Shown here in pieces: positions 16,002-24,246 of a stretch of DNA of 26,333 nucleotides. The notes under the pieces were generated by a model. The model had not been told where the DNA came from. It did not search any database and saw only the letters and a list, made by a program, of their open reading frames with translations. Source of the DNA: Bacillota bacterium (GTDB lineage: Bacteria; Eremiobacterota; SpSt-956; JAKJGF01); NCBI GenBank assembly GCA_029555925.1, contig JAKPQU010000251.1, forward strand, positions 1 to 26,333, read 5' to 3'. A program made the translations under genes and the position numbers. How positions within the stretch are numbered: the first letter of the stretch is position 1; the number at the start of each line of letters is the position of its first letter.

Positions 16002-17363
16002 ATGACAGAAGATTGCAGATTATTACAGGGCGGCAGAGGAATAGAAGTACCAATTCCGGGCCATATAGAATCTCCTACATGGATAGTGGACAAGGCATGG
16101 GATAAAGTAAGTGAAGTGGCTCACAATGCTCTTGATGCCTATATGGCTTACTGTAAAGAAGAAAACCTTCCTCACAGTTACCTTTTAGGTCTTGATATAT
16201 TGATTACAGGTGTGGCAGACAAAACGGGAAAAAAAGTTGTAGATATAAGACCGACCCTTCTGGAAGGCCCCTGCTGTAACAGTTACCCTGCATGCCCGAA
16301 TTTCTTCTCATCAAGGCTTTATAAAAAATTAAGAGCAGAAACCGGAGAAGACCTTGTAGAATATGATGTACATCCTACAATGATAATGGATAAAATCGTA
16401 GAGGCCTATCTGGGGTTATGGAAAGCAAGAGGCCATTCCAATAAACCTGTAGTCGGTATATTCACCCGCCCATATGCGGAAAGCGAAGAAGAAACAGCTC
16501 ATGTTCTGGCCTATGAAACATTTAAAAAATATGGAGTTAACGTATTCAGAATAACACCTGACGAAAAACCTTATGTGAAAAACGGAAAGATTCATGTAGA
16601 TGGAACAGCGATTGATCTCTGTCACAGAAGAATTGAAAGAATCCATGTTCCCCTTTTCTACGGAGAAAAGCTCGGAAATCAGATAATAAACGAAGCTACT
16701 GAAACTCTCTGGATTAACCCCTGGAAAATAGATGATCTCCGTTCGAAAACCATAGAAGAAGAAGCCTTCAGGAGATGGGAGAAAAAAGGCGGAAATCCTA
16801 TATCCAGACCGATTACTCTTGTAGGTAAAGAAATAACCCCTGAAAATGTGAAAAAGTTACTTGAAACAGGCGGATATGCTCTGAAGAAATGGAACAGCAC
16901 CGGCGGTAAAGGTGTATTCCTCCATGCCTATATGCCTAAAGTAAAACACATATATGATAAACTCTATTTAAAATATGACGGACGCCATATGATACTCATA
17001 GATGAAAAAGATACAGACAAATATCTTGCAGAATTTGAAAACTTCACGGAAGATGCTGCAATACAGCAGCTCAGAATTATAGATGCAAGAGAACTTGATG
17101 CAAAGAATCGCCTTGTATATGACACAAGAATAAATGCTCTTTACAATGAAGATGAAAAGAAATGGCATCTCATTTCCGGTATTTCCCGTTCCGTCCCGTG
17201 CGGCCCTGACGTGGCAAACGGAAATTCCCTTCTTACAAACGTATCTTCCGGAGCAGAAATTTCTATTCTTATTATGGGACGTTCTAAAGTAGGTAAAGAA
17301 AAGATGAATTTCGGGCCCCTTCTTACTGCTATGGTGGCAGGTAAAACTGAGTGTAAATTTTAA
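16002..17363 (+). CDS. ATP-grasp-like protein, substrate unknown
   Basis: 453-aa cytosolic protein. The C-terminal half shows ATP-grasp landmarks: a Lys/Gly-rich nucleotide loop KKWNSTGGKGVFLH (295-308), acidic strand HMILIDEKD, DTRINALYN (D374, R376) and TNVSSGAE (N413, G417), which fit the ligand and Mg2+ sites of the fold. NPWKIDDLRSKTIEEEAFRR before them is typical of ATP-grasp proteins joined to a pre-ATP-grasp domain. The N-terminal half has a Cys cluster, EGPCCNSYPACPNFFSSRLY (~89-108), of unknown role. Family members ligate a carboxylate to an amine or thiol. TAAGGAGGT is a strong ribosome binding site; a terminator follows, so it is likely monocistronic. Confidence 0.6.
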   Translation: MTEDCRLLQGGRGIEVPIPGHIESPTWIVDKAWDKVSEVAHNALDAYMAYCKEENLPHSYLLGLDILITGVADKTGKKVVDIRPTLLEGPCCNSYPACPNFFSSRLYKKLRAETGEDLVEYDVHPTMIMDKIVEAYLGLWKARGHSNKPVVGIFTRPYAESEEETAHVLAYETFKKYGVNVFRITPDEKPYVKNGKIHVDGTAIDLCHRRIERIHVPLFYGEKLGNQIINEATETLWINPWKIDDLRSKTIEEEAFRRWEKKGGNPISRPITLVGKEITPENVKKLLETGGYALKKWNSTGGKGVFLHAYMPKVKHIYDKLYLKYDGRHMILIDEKDTDKYLAEFENFTEDAAIQQLRIIDARELDAKNRLVYDTRINALYNEDEKKWHLISGISRSVPCGPDVANGNSLLTNVSSGAEISILIMGRSKVGKEKMNFGPLLTAMVAGKTECKF

Positions 17364-17375
17364 TTGATATATGTT

Positions 17376-17412
17376 GCAGGGGTGCGGGTATGCTGTACCC
17401 CTGCATTTTTAT
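17376..17412 (+). terminator. Rho-independent terminator after the ATP-grasp gene
   Basis: GCAGGGGT (17376-17383) pairs perfectly with ACCCCTGC (17397-17404), with one more T-A pair outside, and is followed by ATTTTTATT. Confidence 0.85.
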
Positions 17413-17460
17413 TACAGCAGGTAATGGGTTGTAAAAAAATAACCTTGTCATATTTACAAT

Positions 17461-17554
17461 CGTGACGCGTAACGCGTAACGCGTGAACGGGTTAAGCCCT
17501 GCGCATCACGCATTACGAGGTCATTATTTATGGATAGTTATGAAACTAACTATA
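17461..17554. mobile_element. MITE-like element, one end lost
   Basis: Reverse orientation relative to the copy at 13820. It starts directly in heptamers (CGTGACG, CGTAACG, CGTAACG) and runs through GCGCATCACGCATTACGAGG and TTATGGATAGTTATGAAAC to the end ACTAACTATA (17545-17554). The TATAGTGTATTT-type end is missing. Confidence 0.65.
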
Positions 17555-17584
17555 ATCTTCCCATTACGCATCATGCTTTTAAAT

Positions 17585-17603
17585 CCACGCGTCACGCGTC
17601 ACG
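17585..17603. repeat. Short heptamer array before the dehydrogenase gene
   Basis: CCACG followed by two exact CGTCACG units (17590-17603). It ends 8 bp before the likely ribosome binding site of the next gene. Confidence 0.8.
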
Positions 17604-17627
17604 ACATAAATTAAAGAGGTGATTGAC

Positions 17628-19079
17628 TTGACAGATGTATATAAAAATTTTATCGGCGGCAAATGGGTTAAATCTGAAACAGAGAAAAGCTTTAAAACGA
17701 TAAATCCTGCAAATACCGATGAAACAATCGGTGAATTTCAGCATTCTTCTGCAGAAGATCTGAGAAAAGCAGTAGATAGTGCAAAAGAATCTTTTACCGC
17801 CTGGAAAAATCTTCCTCCTTACAGCAGGGGGCAGATACTTATGAAGACAGCAGGATTACTTGAGGAAAGAATTGATGAACTTGCAAAAATTATGACGAGA
17901 GAAATGGGGAAAAGTCTTATTGAAACCAGGTCTGAAGTGATGAGAAGCGCACAGCTTATGGAATGGTACGGAAGTGAGGCAAAGCGCCTGTGCGGTGAAA
18001 CATTTCCCTCTGACAGAGCCAGAACCTTTCTTTATACTATCAGAGTACCACTCGGAGTAGTTGCTCTTATTACACCGTGGAATTTCCCTCTTTCTATTCC
18101 ATGCTGGAAACTCGGGCCTGCTCTTGTGTCGGGTAACAGTGTAATATTAAAGCCTTCAAGCCTTACCCCTCTGACCTGTATAAAACTGGCGGAGATTATG
18201 GAAGAAGCAGGACTTCCACCTGGAGTTCTTAATGTTGTCACAGGTTCAGGGCAAGAACTGGGTGAAGAAATAGGCAGAAATGAACATATAAAAGCTATTT
18301 CATTTACAGGCTCTACTGACACTGGAACGAAGCTTTACCGGGCTGCGTCGGGAAGGTTTGTAAAAATTCAGCTTGAAATGGGAGGGAAGAACCCCATTGT
18401 AGTTCTTGAAGATGCAGACCCAGACAGAAGTGCTTATTTTGCCGTCGAAGGGTGTATGTGGACTGCAGGGCAGAAATGTACTGCCACAAGCAGGGCTATA
18501 GTGGTAAAATCAGTTCTGGATAAATTTACCGACCATGTGCTGGAATATGTTAAAAATTTTAAAGTAGGAAACGGCCTTGACGAAGGAGTCCATATAGGGC
18601 CGGTTGCAGATGAACATCAACTGCGAAATATAATGGATTATATTGAAAGGGGCAAGGTAGAAGGTGCCAGATTGCTCACAGGAGGTAACAGACTTGCAGG
18701 TGAAGCTTATAATAAAGGATATTTTATCGAACCGACTGTGTTTACAGATGTTACACCTGATATGTCAATAGCAAGGGAAGAAATTTTTGGCCCTGTTCTT
18801 TCTATAATACCTGTTGAAAATTTTGAAGAAGCTATTTCCGTGGCAAACGATGTGGAATACGGGCTTGCTGCCTCTATAGTGACAAATAACCTGACCAGAA
18901 CTATGGAATATATAGATAAGATAGAAGCAGGCATAATTCATATAAATCATTCTACAGCAGGCGCCGAAGTTCAGGTGCCTTTCGGCGGTATGAAAAAATC
19001 AAGTTTTGGCATCAGAGAACAGGGAACAGAAACAATCAATTTTTATACTACCTGGAAGACTGTTTATATCCATTATTAA
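17628..19079 (+). CDS. NAD(P)-dependent aldehyde dehydrogenase, ketoglutarate-semialdehyde type
   Basis: 483-aa ALDH-superfamily enzyme that oxidises an aldehyde to a carboxylate. The TTG at 17628 is chosen as start because AAAGAGGTGAT (17614-17624 region) sits just before it; a GTG at 17619 lies within that site. Motifs: TPWNFPLSIP with the conserved Asn (~152), FTGSTDTG cofactor loop, LEMGGKNP with the general base Glu (~250), AGQKCTATSR with the catalytic Cys (~284), and EEIFGPVLSI. AGQKCTATSR and QVPFGGMKKSSFGIREQG recall 2,5-dioxopentanoate (alpha-ketoglutarate semialdehyde) dehydrogenases, but the substrate is not certain. Full length for the family. A perfect 15-bp hairpin follows at once. 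Confidence 0.9.
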   Translation: MTDVYKNFIGGKWVKSETEKSFKTINPANTDETIGEFQHSSAEDLRKAVDSAKESFTAWKNLPPYSRGQILMKTAGLLEERIDELAKIMTREMGKSLIETRSEVMRSAQLMEWYGSEAKRLCGETFPSDRARTFLYTIRVPLGVVALITPWNFPLSIPCWKLGPALVSGNSVILKPSSLTPLTCIKLAEIMEEAGLPPGVLNVVTGSGQELGEEIGRNEHIKAISFTGSTDTGTKLYRAASGRFVKIQLEMGGKNPIVVLEDADPDRSAYFAVEGCMWTAGQKCTATSRAIVVKSVLDKFTDHVLEYVKNFKVGNGLDEGVHIGPVADEHQLRNIMDYIERGKVEGARLLTGGNRLAGEAYNKGYFIEPTVFTDVTPDMSIAREEIFGPVLSIIPVENFEEAISVANDVEYGLAASIVTNNLTRTMEYIDKIEAGIIHINHSTAGAEVQVPFGGMKKSSFGIREQGTETINFYTTWKTVYIHY

Positions 19080-19115
19080 TTTCCGAAAGTGACGTCTATG
19101 CGTCACTTTCGGAAA
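19080..19115. terminator. Perfect 15-bp hairpin after the dehydrogenase gene
   Basis: TTTCCGAAAGTGACG (19080-19094) and CGTCACTTTCGGAAA (19101-19115) with a 6-nt loop, starting at the base after the stop codon. No T-run follows (TCCGCCCCCG), so it may be an RNA-stabilising hairpin rather than a rho-independent terminator. The arm contains the heptamer-like CGTCACT. Confidence 0.6.
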
Positions 19116-19143
19116 TCCGCCCCCGCCATCTCATTATAGTTGG

Positions 19144-19219
19144 AGTGAAAAGTGAATAGTGAAAAGAACAGGACAGGACTCACAACTCACGGCTTACGAC
19201 TCACGACTCATGACTCATA
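19144..19219. repeat. Mixed heptamer arrays
   Basis: First AGTGAAAAGTGAATAGTG (19144-19161), the inverse of the array at 15.8 kb. Then six consecutive 7-bp units at 19178-19219: ACTCACA, ACTCACG, GCTTACG, ACTCACG, ACTCATG, ACTCATA. Confidence 0.8.
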
Positions 19220-19342
19220 CCAACAGACATGACCGGAGCGGTCACAACCAAATATGAAAATCAACATCCAGTGAAGGTGCAAACTTCATTATTTTCATAT
19301 AAAATTGCTTTAATTAAACTGAATAATTTGAATAATAGGTAA
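19220..19342 (+). pseudogene. Small-peptide repeat, copy 2, front end missing
   Basis: ATG at 19229 opens a 37-aa frame (MTGAVTTKYENQHPVKVQTS, ending NNLNNR, TAA 19340-19342). The first 11 codons match copy 1 at 13484-13452 except one GTG/GCG change; SFSYK-like residues match further on. The upstream frame closes at once in the heptamer array, so the portion equivalent to MEESAEG is lost. The 80-bp stretch 19221-19300 is the reverse-complement match of 13412-13491. Confidence 0.4.
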
Positions 19343-19347
19343 ATACT

Positions 19348-19493
19348 GTCTGCCTGCCTGATGCTCCTCCGAAAAAAATCTAAACTGGAACGTTTATAAC
19401 AGTTACAGCTTATATCATGCTACTTTATATTATAATTCAATAAAATAGACCTGTGCTGCCGTGATATTTATTTCTCCAGAACACCAGGCAGAC
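19348..19493. repeat. Inverted-end intergenic repeat, copy 3
   Basis: GTCTGCCTG (19348-19356) and CAGGCAGAC (19485-19493) form the ends. The interior shares CTCCGAA and CTTATATCAT, and the right end TTTCTCCAGAACACCAGGCAG-like sequence, with copies at 8806 and 13760. Confidence 0.55.
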
Positions 19494-19537
19494 TACTATG
19501 TCTAAAGCTAAATAGTATAAAGCTAAATAGTATCACA

Positions 19538-19583
19538 ACTCACGACTCACGATTTATTATTTATGGATAGTTATGAAAGTAAC
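19538..19583. repeat. Heptamer pair fused to a MITE-type end
   Basis: Two ACTCACG units (19538-19551), then TTATTATTTATGGATAG and TTATGAAAGTAAC, the right-hand end of the MITE-like element with a variant GTAAC in place of CTAAC. Probably a solo or decayed copy. Confidence 0.6.
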
Positions 19584-19619
19584 TAAAAAATAACTTTTAA
19601 AATTATTGAAAAAAATATA

Positions 19620-19647
19620 TTGACATATAATAATAAGACGATAATAT
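19620..19647 (+). promoter_or_regulatory. Sigma70-type promoter for the first kinase gene
   Basis: Perfect TTGACA (19620-19625), 16-bp spacer, TAATAT (19642-19647), 74 bp before the ATG at 19722. Confidence 0.55.
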
Positions 19648-19721
19648 ATACAGACTGATTTTTTATAGGAATGATTGAATTTTTTTCTTTATCTTATTTA
19701 TGAATATTGTGAGGATGAGCT

Positions 19722-21314
19722 ATGTATAAAAAATGTTCGAATTGTAACACCGTTAACAGCGGGACAGCCAGATTTTGCAATGAATGTGCTCAATCATTGA
19801 TGGCAGAAAATTCTCATAATAAAGAGTTCCTGTCAGAAGGACATGTTCTTGCAGGACGATATGTTATAAGAGAACTTATTAAATGCGGTGGTATGGGAGC
19901 TATCTACAGGGCTGAAGATAATCATCTTACAAGGGTATGTGCACTTAAAGAGCTTTTAACCACCTGGTGTAATACGGAAAAAGACAGGGATTATGTAATC
20001 AGAAAATTTCAAAGTGAAGCAAAACTTCTGGCAGAACTTCACCATGTAAATCTTCCCAGGGTAACTGATTATTTTATCTGTAATGAAAGACATTATCTGG
20101 TTATGGATTTTATAGAAGGAGTGGACCTGGAAAGTCTTCTGACAGAAAAATATAAGCATGGCTTTCCACTGGAAGAAGCAATTAATTACGGGATAGAAAT
20201 TTGTAATCTTTTAGAATATCTTCACGGACAGGAACCTCCTATAATCTATAGAGATCTCAAACCTTCCAATATTATGATGAGAAAAAAAGACGATCGGTTA
20301 TTCCTGATAGATTTCGGTATTGCCTGCAGTTTAGAGCCGGAACTTTCTGCTTCTCCCAGAACAATGATAGGCACTATGGGTTATTTATCACCAGAGCAAT
20401 ATCAGGGTAAACCTGTCATACCGAGTGATCTATATTCTCTCGGAGCTACTCTGTATCACCTTATTACGGGACAGATGCCAATACCTTTTGTATACAGGCC
20501 CATGAGAGAAATTATTCCCACTGTTCCTCCTTATCTTGATGAGGTAATGAAAAAGGCTCTTGACCTGACAATTAAACAGAGATTTCAGACAGCCACGGAA
20601 ATGAGGATAGCTTTATGTAAATCTATAAATAAATATGACAGTATAGATATAAATTATAATATACTTCTTCTGAAAAATGAAAAAAATGAAAAAGATTTGA
20701 AAAAAGCAAGAGAGCAGATAGAGTTACTTAAAGATAAACTGGATAAAATAAGCTCTAATAGCCCTTTCCCCGGGAATTTTACATCCTGTCCTCCTGAAAA
20801 ATTATTGAAATATCTTGCAGATGTTAGACCTACAGGAAAAATAACCTACCAGTCTGAAAATTTTACAGGCGAAGTCTGGGTGAATAATGGGAGGATAATA
20901 TTCATAAGCTGTAATAACTGGCATGGAGAACTGGCATGGAGTAAGTTCTTAAAATTAAAAAAGGAAAATTTTGATTTTCATTATAATGTTAATCTGGAAA
21001 ATGCCGATAAAAATCTTAGTGGACACGATCCACTGGAATTTATACAGGAAGATAAGACAGAACTTTTACTCAAGCTGGAACATATTATTGATACTATTGT
21101 TTCGCCTGATAGGTTATTGAGATTCGAAAAGAATTCTTTAAATAATGAGAAAAATATCCAACTTACAAGATTTCAGATGAAGATTTTGTCTATGATTGCC
21201 AGAGGAAACAGTTCGGTAAATAAACTGGTTTCCGCCCTGAATAGTTCTCAGTTAAAGATAGCAGAAATAATATGTTATCTGAAGGATCTGGGGTTTATTG
21301 ATATTGAACATTAG
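19722..21314 (+). CDS. Zinc-ribbon Ser/Thr protein kinase with PATAN (DUF4388) domain
   Basis: 530-aa cytosolic kinase; no membrane segment. Residues 5-22 form a zinc ribbon (CSNC and CNEC). The Hanks-type kinase domain (~46-300) is complete: ATP loop KCGGMGAIY (Lys at the usual first Gly), Lys76, Glu99 in helix C, catalytic YRDLKPSN with Asp178, DFG Asp197, and GYLSPEQ. A coiled-coil-like segment follows (~310-345). DUF4388/PATAN-like residues ~350-455 (PTGKITYQSENFTGEVWVNN) and a winged-helix-like end (FQMKILSMIARGNSSVNKLV) complete it. PATAN domains are regulatory or protein-interaction modules in signalling proteins. Probably acts with the Cache receptor 105 bp downstream. Confidence 0.88.
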   Translation: MYKKCSNCNTVNSGTARFCNECAQSLMAENSHNKEFLSEGHVLAGRYVIRELIKCGGMGAIYRAEDNHLTRVCALKELLTTWCNTEKDRDYVIRKFQSEAKLLAELHHVNLPRVTDYFICNERHYLVMDFIEGVDLESLLTEKYKHGFPLEEAINYGIEICNLLEYLHGQEPPIIYRDLKPSNIMMRKKDDRLFLIDFGIACSLEPELSASPRTMIGTMGYLSPEQYQGKPVIPSDLYSLGATLYHLITGQMPIPFVYRPMREIIPTVPPYLDEVMKKALDLTIKQRFQTATEMRIALCKSINKYDSIDINYNILLLKNEKNEKDLKKAREQIELLKDKLDKISSNSPFPGNFTSCPPEKLLKYLADVRPTGKITYQSENFTGEVWVNNGRIIFISCNNWHGELAWSKFLKLKKENFDFHYNVNLENADKNLSGHDPLEFIQEDKTELLLKLEHIIDTIVSPDRLLRFEKNSLNNEKNIQLTRFQMKILSMIARGNSSVNKLVSALNSSQLKIAEIICYLKDLGFIDIEH

Positions 21315-21378
21315 ATGATTTTTGAAAGGAGGAGATGATAGTCTTTGTCATAGAGATTATAATCAATCTGAGAAATAA

Positions 21379-21420
21379 GAAAGGAGGAAGGCTCATAACA
21401 TATTGAGCCTGATATTTATA
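21379..21420 (+). promoter_or_regulatory. Distant ribosome binding site with intervening hairpin
   Basis: AAAGGAGGAAGG lies about 30 nt before the ATG at 21420, too far for normal use. GGCTCA (21390-21395) and TGAGCC (21404-21409) can pair and loop out 20 nt, which would bring the site to about 11 nt. A mini-frame from ATG 21334 (23 codons, preceded by AAAGGAGG) ends at the TGA 21404-21406. Confidence 0.4.
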
Positions 21421-22847
21421 TGAGTATTAAATTACATCTTTTAATTACATGTGTTTTACTTGTCGCAATTCCTGTATTGATTATAAGTTTTATTGGATAT
21501 TCTTCCGTAAAAAAAGAGATTATCAATCAGGTGGAAGACAATATATGCAATGAGGCCCGTCTTATCTCTGAGAATGTAAAGAACAGGTATTTTTCTCTAC
21601 AGGCCAAAACAGATTCTGATCTTTCGGTAGCAAGAAATATATTTTATGCATCAGGAAAACCTGCACTGAACAAGAGAGAAAAAGAGACTTTTAATGCGGT
21701 AAATCAGATTACAAAAAAAGTAACTTCTGTAAGTATTTATCCTATGGAAATTAACGGAGAAAAAATACCGCGTAATTATAATATTGTAGATAACGTACAG
21801 AATATAGTCGGATGTACATGCACAATATTTCAGGTAATTCCTGACGGATTGCTGAGAGTATCTACCAATGTGAAAACCAAAGAAGGGGAAAGAGCTGTCG
21901 GAACTTATATACCGTCCGACTCTCCTGTGTATCAGACTGTTATGAAGGGGGATACCTATAGAGGCAGAGCTTTTGTCGTTACAGAATGGTATATGACGGC
22001 TTATGAACCAATAAAGGATGACGCAGGCACTATAATAGGAGCTCTTTATGTAGGTATAAAGGAAAAACCATATCAGGATCAGTTGCTGAATGGCCTTGCC
22101 AGGATTACAATAGGGAAAACCGGTTATATTTTTATTCTGGATGCTTCTGAAGATGATCCCAACACAGGTAACAGGGGAAAATATGTGCTTTCAAAAGACA
22201 GAGAATCAGACGGAGAACAGACATGGAATTTGAAAGATGCCAAAGGAAACTACCTTGGCCGTGAATTGATAGAAACAGGTGAAAAACTGGGTGACGGTGA
22301 AGTAAAGTTAAAGACTTATCTATGGCTGAAGAAGGGATCAAATACGCCGACTGTAAAGATTGCGAGCCTTGTATTTGTCCCTCAATTGAGATGGGTTATC
22401 GGGCCAAGTGTTAATTATGATGAGGTTCTGGAAGGCTTATATCGTATCAGAATGATGACTATATTGCTGGCAATTATATTTATAGTGCTCGGAGCCATAG
22501 TAGCATATGTATTTGCCAGTTTTATATCAACACCTTTTGAAAAGATGGTACATATATTCAAAAAGGTAGCTGCCGGTGATTTGAGCGAAGCTATGGATAT
22601 AAAAACATCCATATTGGAACTTGAAAATCTCAGAGATAGCTGTAATAAAATGATTGTTTCTGTGAAAAATACTATATCTGTAATGAATAAACTCATAGAT
22701 TCTCTTACCACTTCTTCGAGAGAACTGACAGAAGTGGCTCAGGGTATGGGAGAAGGACCTACTGCGGAAAAGGTTAAATCAGGTTCGGAAACCATGTCGA
22801 AAATGTCACAAAGACTTGAATCACTGGTGAAAGAATATAAATTATAA
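21420..22847 (+). CDS. Cache-HAMP receptor lacking an output domain
   Basis: 475-aa inner-membrane receptor. TM1 at ~6-28, then a periplasmic region ~30-340 resembling Cache_3/Cache_2 sensor domains of chemoreceptors (GERAVGTYIPSDSPVYQTVM, GALYVGIKEKPYQDQLL, IGKTGYIFILDASEDDPN, RWVIGPSVNYDEVLEG). TM2 lies at ~347-369, followed by a HAMP-like segment (PFEKMVHIFKKVAAGDLSEA). The last ~70 residues are helical (LTTSSRELTEVAQGMGEGPT). There is no methyl-accepting, kinase or cyclase domain, so the signal must pass to a separate partner, perhaps the flanking kinase or PATAN protein (inference). Start codon is uncertain because the ribosome binding site is distant. Confidence 0.82.
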   Translation: MSIKLHLLITCVLLVAIPVLIISFIGYSSVKKEIINQVEDNICNEARLISENVKNRYFSLQAKTDSDLSVARNIFYASGKPALNKREKETFNAVNQITKKVTSVSIYPMEINGEKIPRNYNIVDNVQNIVGCTCTIFQVIPDGLLRVSTNVKTKEGERAVGTYIPSDSPVYQTVMKGDTYRGRAFVVTEWYMTAYEPIKDDAGTIIGALYVGIKEKPYQDQLLNGLARITIGKTGYIFILDASEDDPNTGNRGKYVLSKDRESDGEQTWNLKDAKGNYLGRELIETGEKLGDGEVKLKTYLWLKKGSNTPTVKIASLVFVPQLRWVIGPSVNYDEVLEGLYRIRMMTILLAIIFIVLGAIVAYVFASFISTPFEKMVHIFKKVAAGDLSEAMDIKTSILELENLRDSCNKMIVSVKNTISVMNKLIDSLTTSSRELTEVAQGMGEGPTAEKVKSGSETMSKMSQRLESLVKEYKL

Positions 22848-22917
22848 GTTTTTCTAAAATTTTACAGTGATGATATAATAGAGAAAATTTTAAGGGACAG
22901 AAATTTTTGTTCTTTAT

Positions 22918-22979
22918 GAATTCAGGGTTATGGGGAGTTGAATGGAACCTTGACCCCCCATAACTTTAAACCTGAATTC
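22918..22979. promoter_or_regulatory. Long inverted repeat before the PATAN adaptor gene
   Basis: Outer arms GAATTCAGG (22918-22926) and CCTGAATTC (22971-22979), inner arms GTTATGGGG (22927-22935) and CCCCATAAC (22956-22964). It would form a strong hairpin with a 20-nt loop and a 6-nt bulge. It lies 70 bp after the Cache gene and 100 bp before the next gene. No T-run follows. Confidence 0.5.
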
Positions 22980-23079
22980 AGCAGTGATATTCTTTGGATA
23001 GTTTGAAATTACCTGTCCAGATTTGTTCCATGAAAAACTGGATGGAAAAGTTCAAAATAACTGAAAGGGGCTATGGAAA

Positions 23080-24222
23080 ATGGCAGAAAAGAAACCGGTA
23101 TCGGGAAATTTGAAAGATATAAAATTAATTGATTTATTTGTATTGTTGTGTACAAAAAAAGAACAGCCAGGAAAACTTGTCTTTTCTAATAAAGATGAAA
23201 AAGCTGAAGTCTATATAGAAGACGGTAAAATCGTTCATGCTGTTTTCCCGTTGAGGGAAGGTCTGGATGCTCTATATAGCCTGTTAACATGGAATGAAGG
23301 AAATTTTGAATTTCTATATGATGTGAAGGCAGAAAAAGTTACAATTGATGTTAATACAAAGCAACTTCTTACGGATTGCCTTGCTAAAAGAAAGGAACTT
23401 ATTGTGATTCAGGAGTTAATTAAAAGTCCTGATGATGTGTTTAAACTTACCGGGAGAAGTACTTCTGCCAGAATTAATTTAAATACTGAAGATTTGTCTA
23501 TAGTAAGTTTTTTAGACGGTACAAAGAGTATAAAGAAAATTGAAGAAATGACAGGAAAAAGCAGGTATGAGCTATTCAAGATGTTATACAAATTTATGTC
23601 TTTTGATGTAATAGAAAAAGTCGAACAGATAACAGCAAAAGAACAGGTCAGTAAAACAATTAATGAACCTCTTTTAGATGCAGAACTTATTAATAAACTG
23701 GAAGAACATTTGAAATTAACTATCGGGCCTTCTGCGAAGGTAATACTGGATACATCCATAGATACACTGGGCTATACCATAACCTCTTTCCCTGAAAGTA
23801 AATTAGATAGTCTTATATTTGATCTTGTTAAATCCACCGGTATAAGTGAGAAAAGTCTGAGAGACATAGTCAGTAAAAAAGTAAAACCAGTACTGCCTCC
23901 GGGAACTCAATCGATTGTGGGAAAAGAATTTTTTGATAATATAGAAAAACGACTGAAAGCACATGCAGGGCCTTCTGCACCGTTAATTCTTCAAACATGT
24001 GTGGAAGATTTGCAGCATGATATGACTGCATTCCCTATAAGTAAACTGGACATGCTTTTAGATAATTTTTTGAAAGAAAGTGGCACCAGCAAAAAAGATA
24101 TTACAGATGTTATTGAGATTATAGAAAAAGTAAAAGGAACTTATAATGTCACATACCCTACTCAGGCGATACAGGGGAATACAAAAAAAGGTGGCCTTTT
24201 ATCATTTTTTAAACGTAAATAA
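23080..24222 (+). CDS. PATAN (DUF4388) adaptor with duplicated DUF8082-like domain
   Basis: 380-aa cytosolic protein with no catalytic domain. Residues 1-~110 are a DUF4388/PATAN domain (SGNLKDIKLIDLFVLLCTKK, GKLVFSNKDEKAEVYIEDGK). Residues ~132-180 look like a winged helix (SFLDGTKSIKKIEEMTGKSR). Two tandem ~72-residue repeats follow at ~208-280 and ~287-360, each with an L-x-x-IGPSA/AGPSAP-x-IL core (KLTIGPSAKVILDTS and KAHAGPSAPLILQTC). This pattern resembles DUF8082, found at the C-termini of bacterial Ser/Thr kinases. ATG 23080 is chosen over 23073 because AAAGGGG is well placed and the other frame closes early. Likely an adaptor or effector for the neighbouring kinases. Confidence 0.75.
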   Translation: MAEKKPVSGNLKDIKLIDLFVLLCTKKEQPGKLVFSNKDEKAEVYIEDGKIVHAVFPLREGLDALYSLLTWNEGNFEFLYDVKAEKVTIDVNTKQLLTDCLAKRKELIVIQELIKSPDDVFKLTGRSTSARINLNTEDLSIVSFLDGTKSIKKIEEMTGKSRYELFKMLYKFMSFDVIEKVEQITAKEQVSKTINEPLLDAELINKLEEHLKLTIGPSAKVILDTSIDTLGYTITSFPESKLDSLIFDLVKSTGISEKSLRDIVSKKVKPVLPPGTQSIVGKEFFDNIEKRLKAHAGPSAPLILQTCVEDLQHDMTAFPISKLDMLLDNFLKESGTSKKDITDVIEIIEKVKGTYNVTYPTQAIQGNTKKGGLLSFFKRK

Positions 24223-24246
24223 ATTGGACTGACTTATTGATTTAAT

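Larger units (their letters stand above)
19116..19721. other. Repeat-rich gene-free interval
   Basis: Contains heptamer-type sequence (19144-19219), a truncated small-peptide repeat (19220-19342), an inverted-end repeat (19348-19493), a 15-bp tandem duplication TAAAGCTAAATAGTA twice (19503-19532), a heptamer-plus-MITE end fragment (19538-19583) and a promoter (19620-19647). The same three repeat families cluster at 13.3-14.1 kb. Confidence 0.7.

Noticed and set aside
17461..17603. Possible CRISPR array
   Set aside because: Units are 7 bp with no spacers and no cas genes; the structure is a MITE-like element plus heptamers.
17622..17632. TTGACA-like box at the dehydrogenase start
   Set aside because: It overlaps the ribosome binding site and start codon, with no -10 at a useful distance that would leave a leader.
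21334..21406. 23-codon mini-gene before the receptor
   Set aside because: AAAGGAGG is only 2-3 nt from its ATG and nothing supports the peptide; kept only as part of the leader-structure note.
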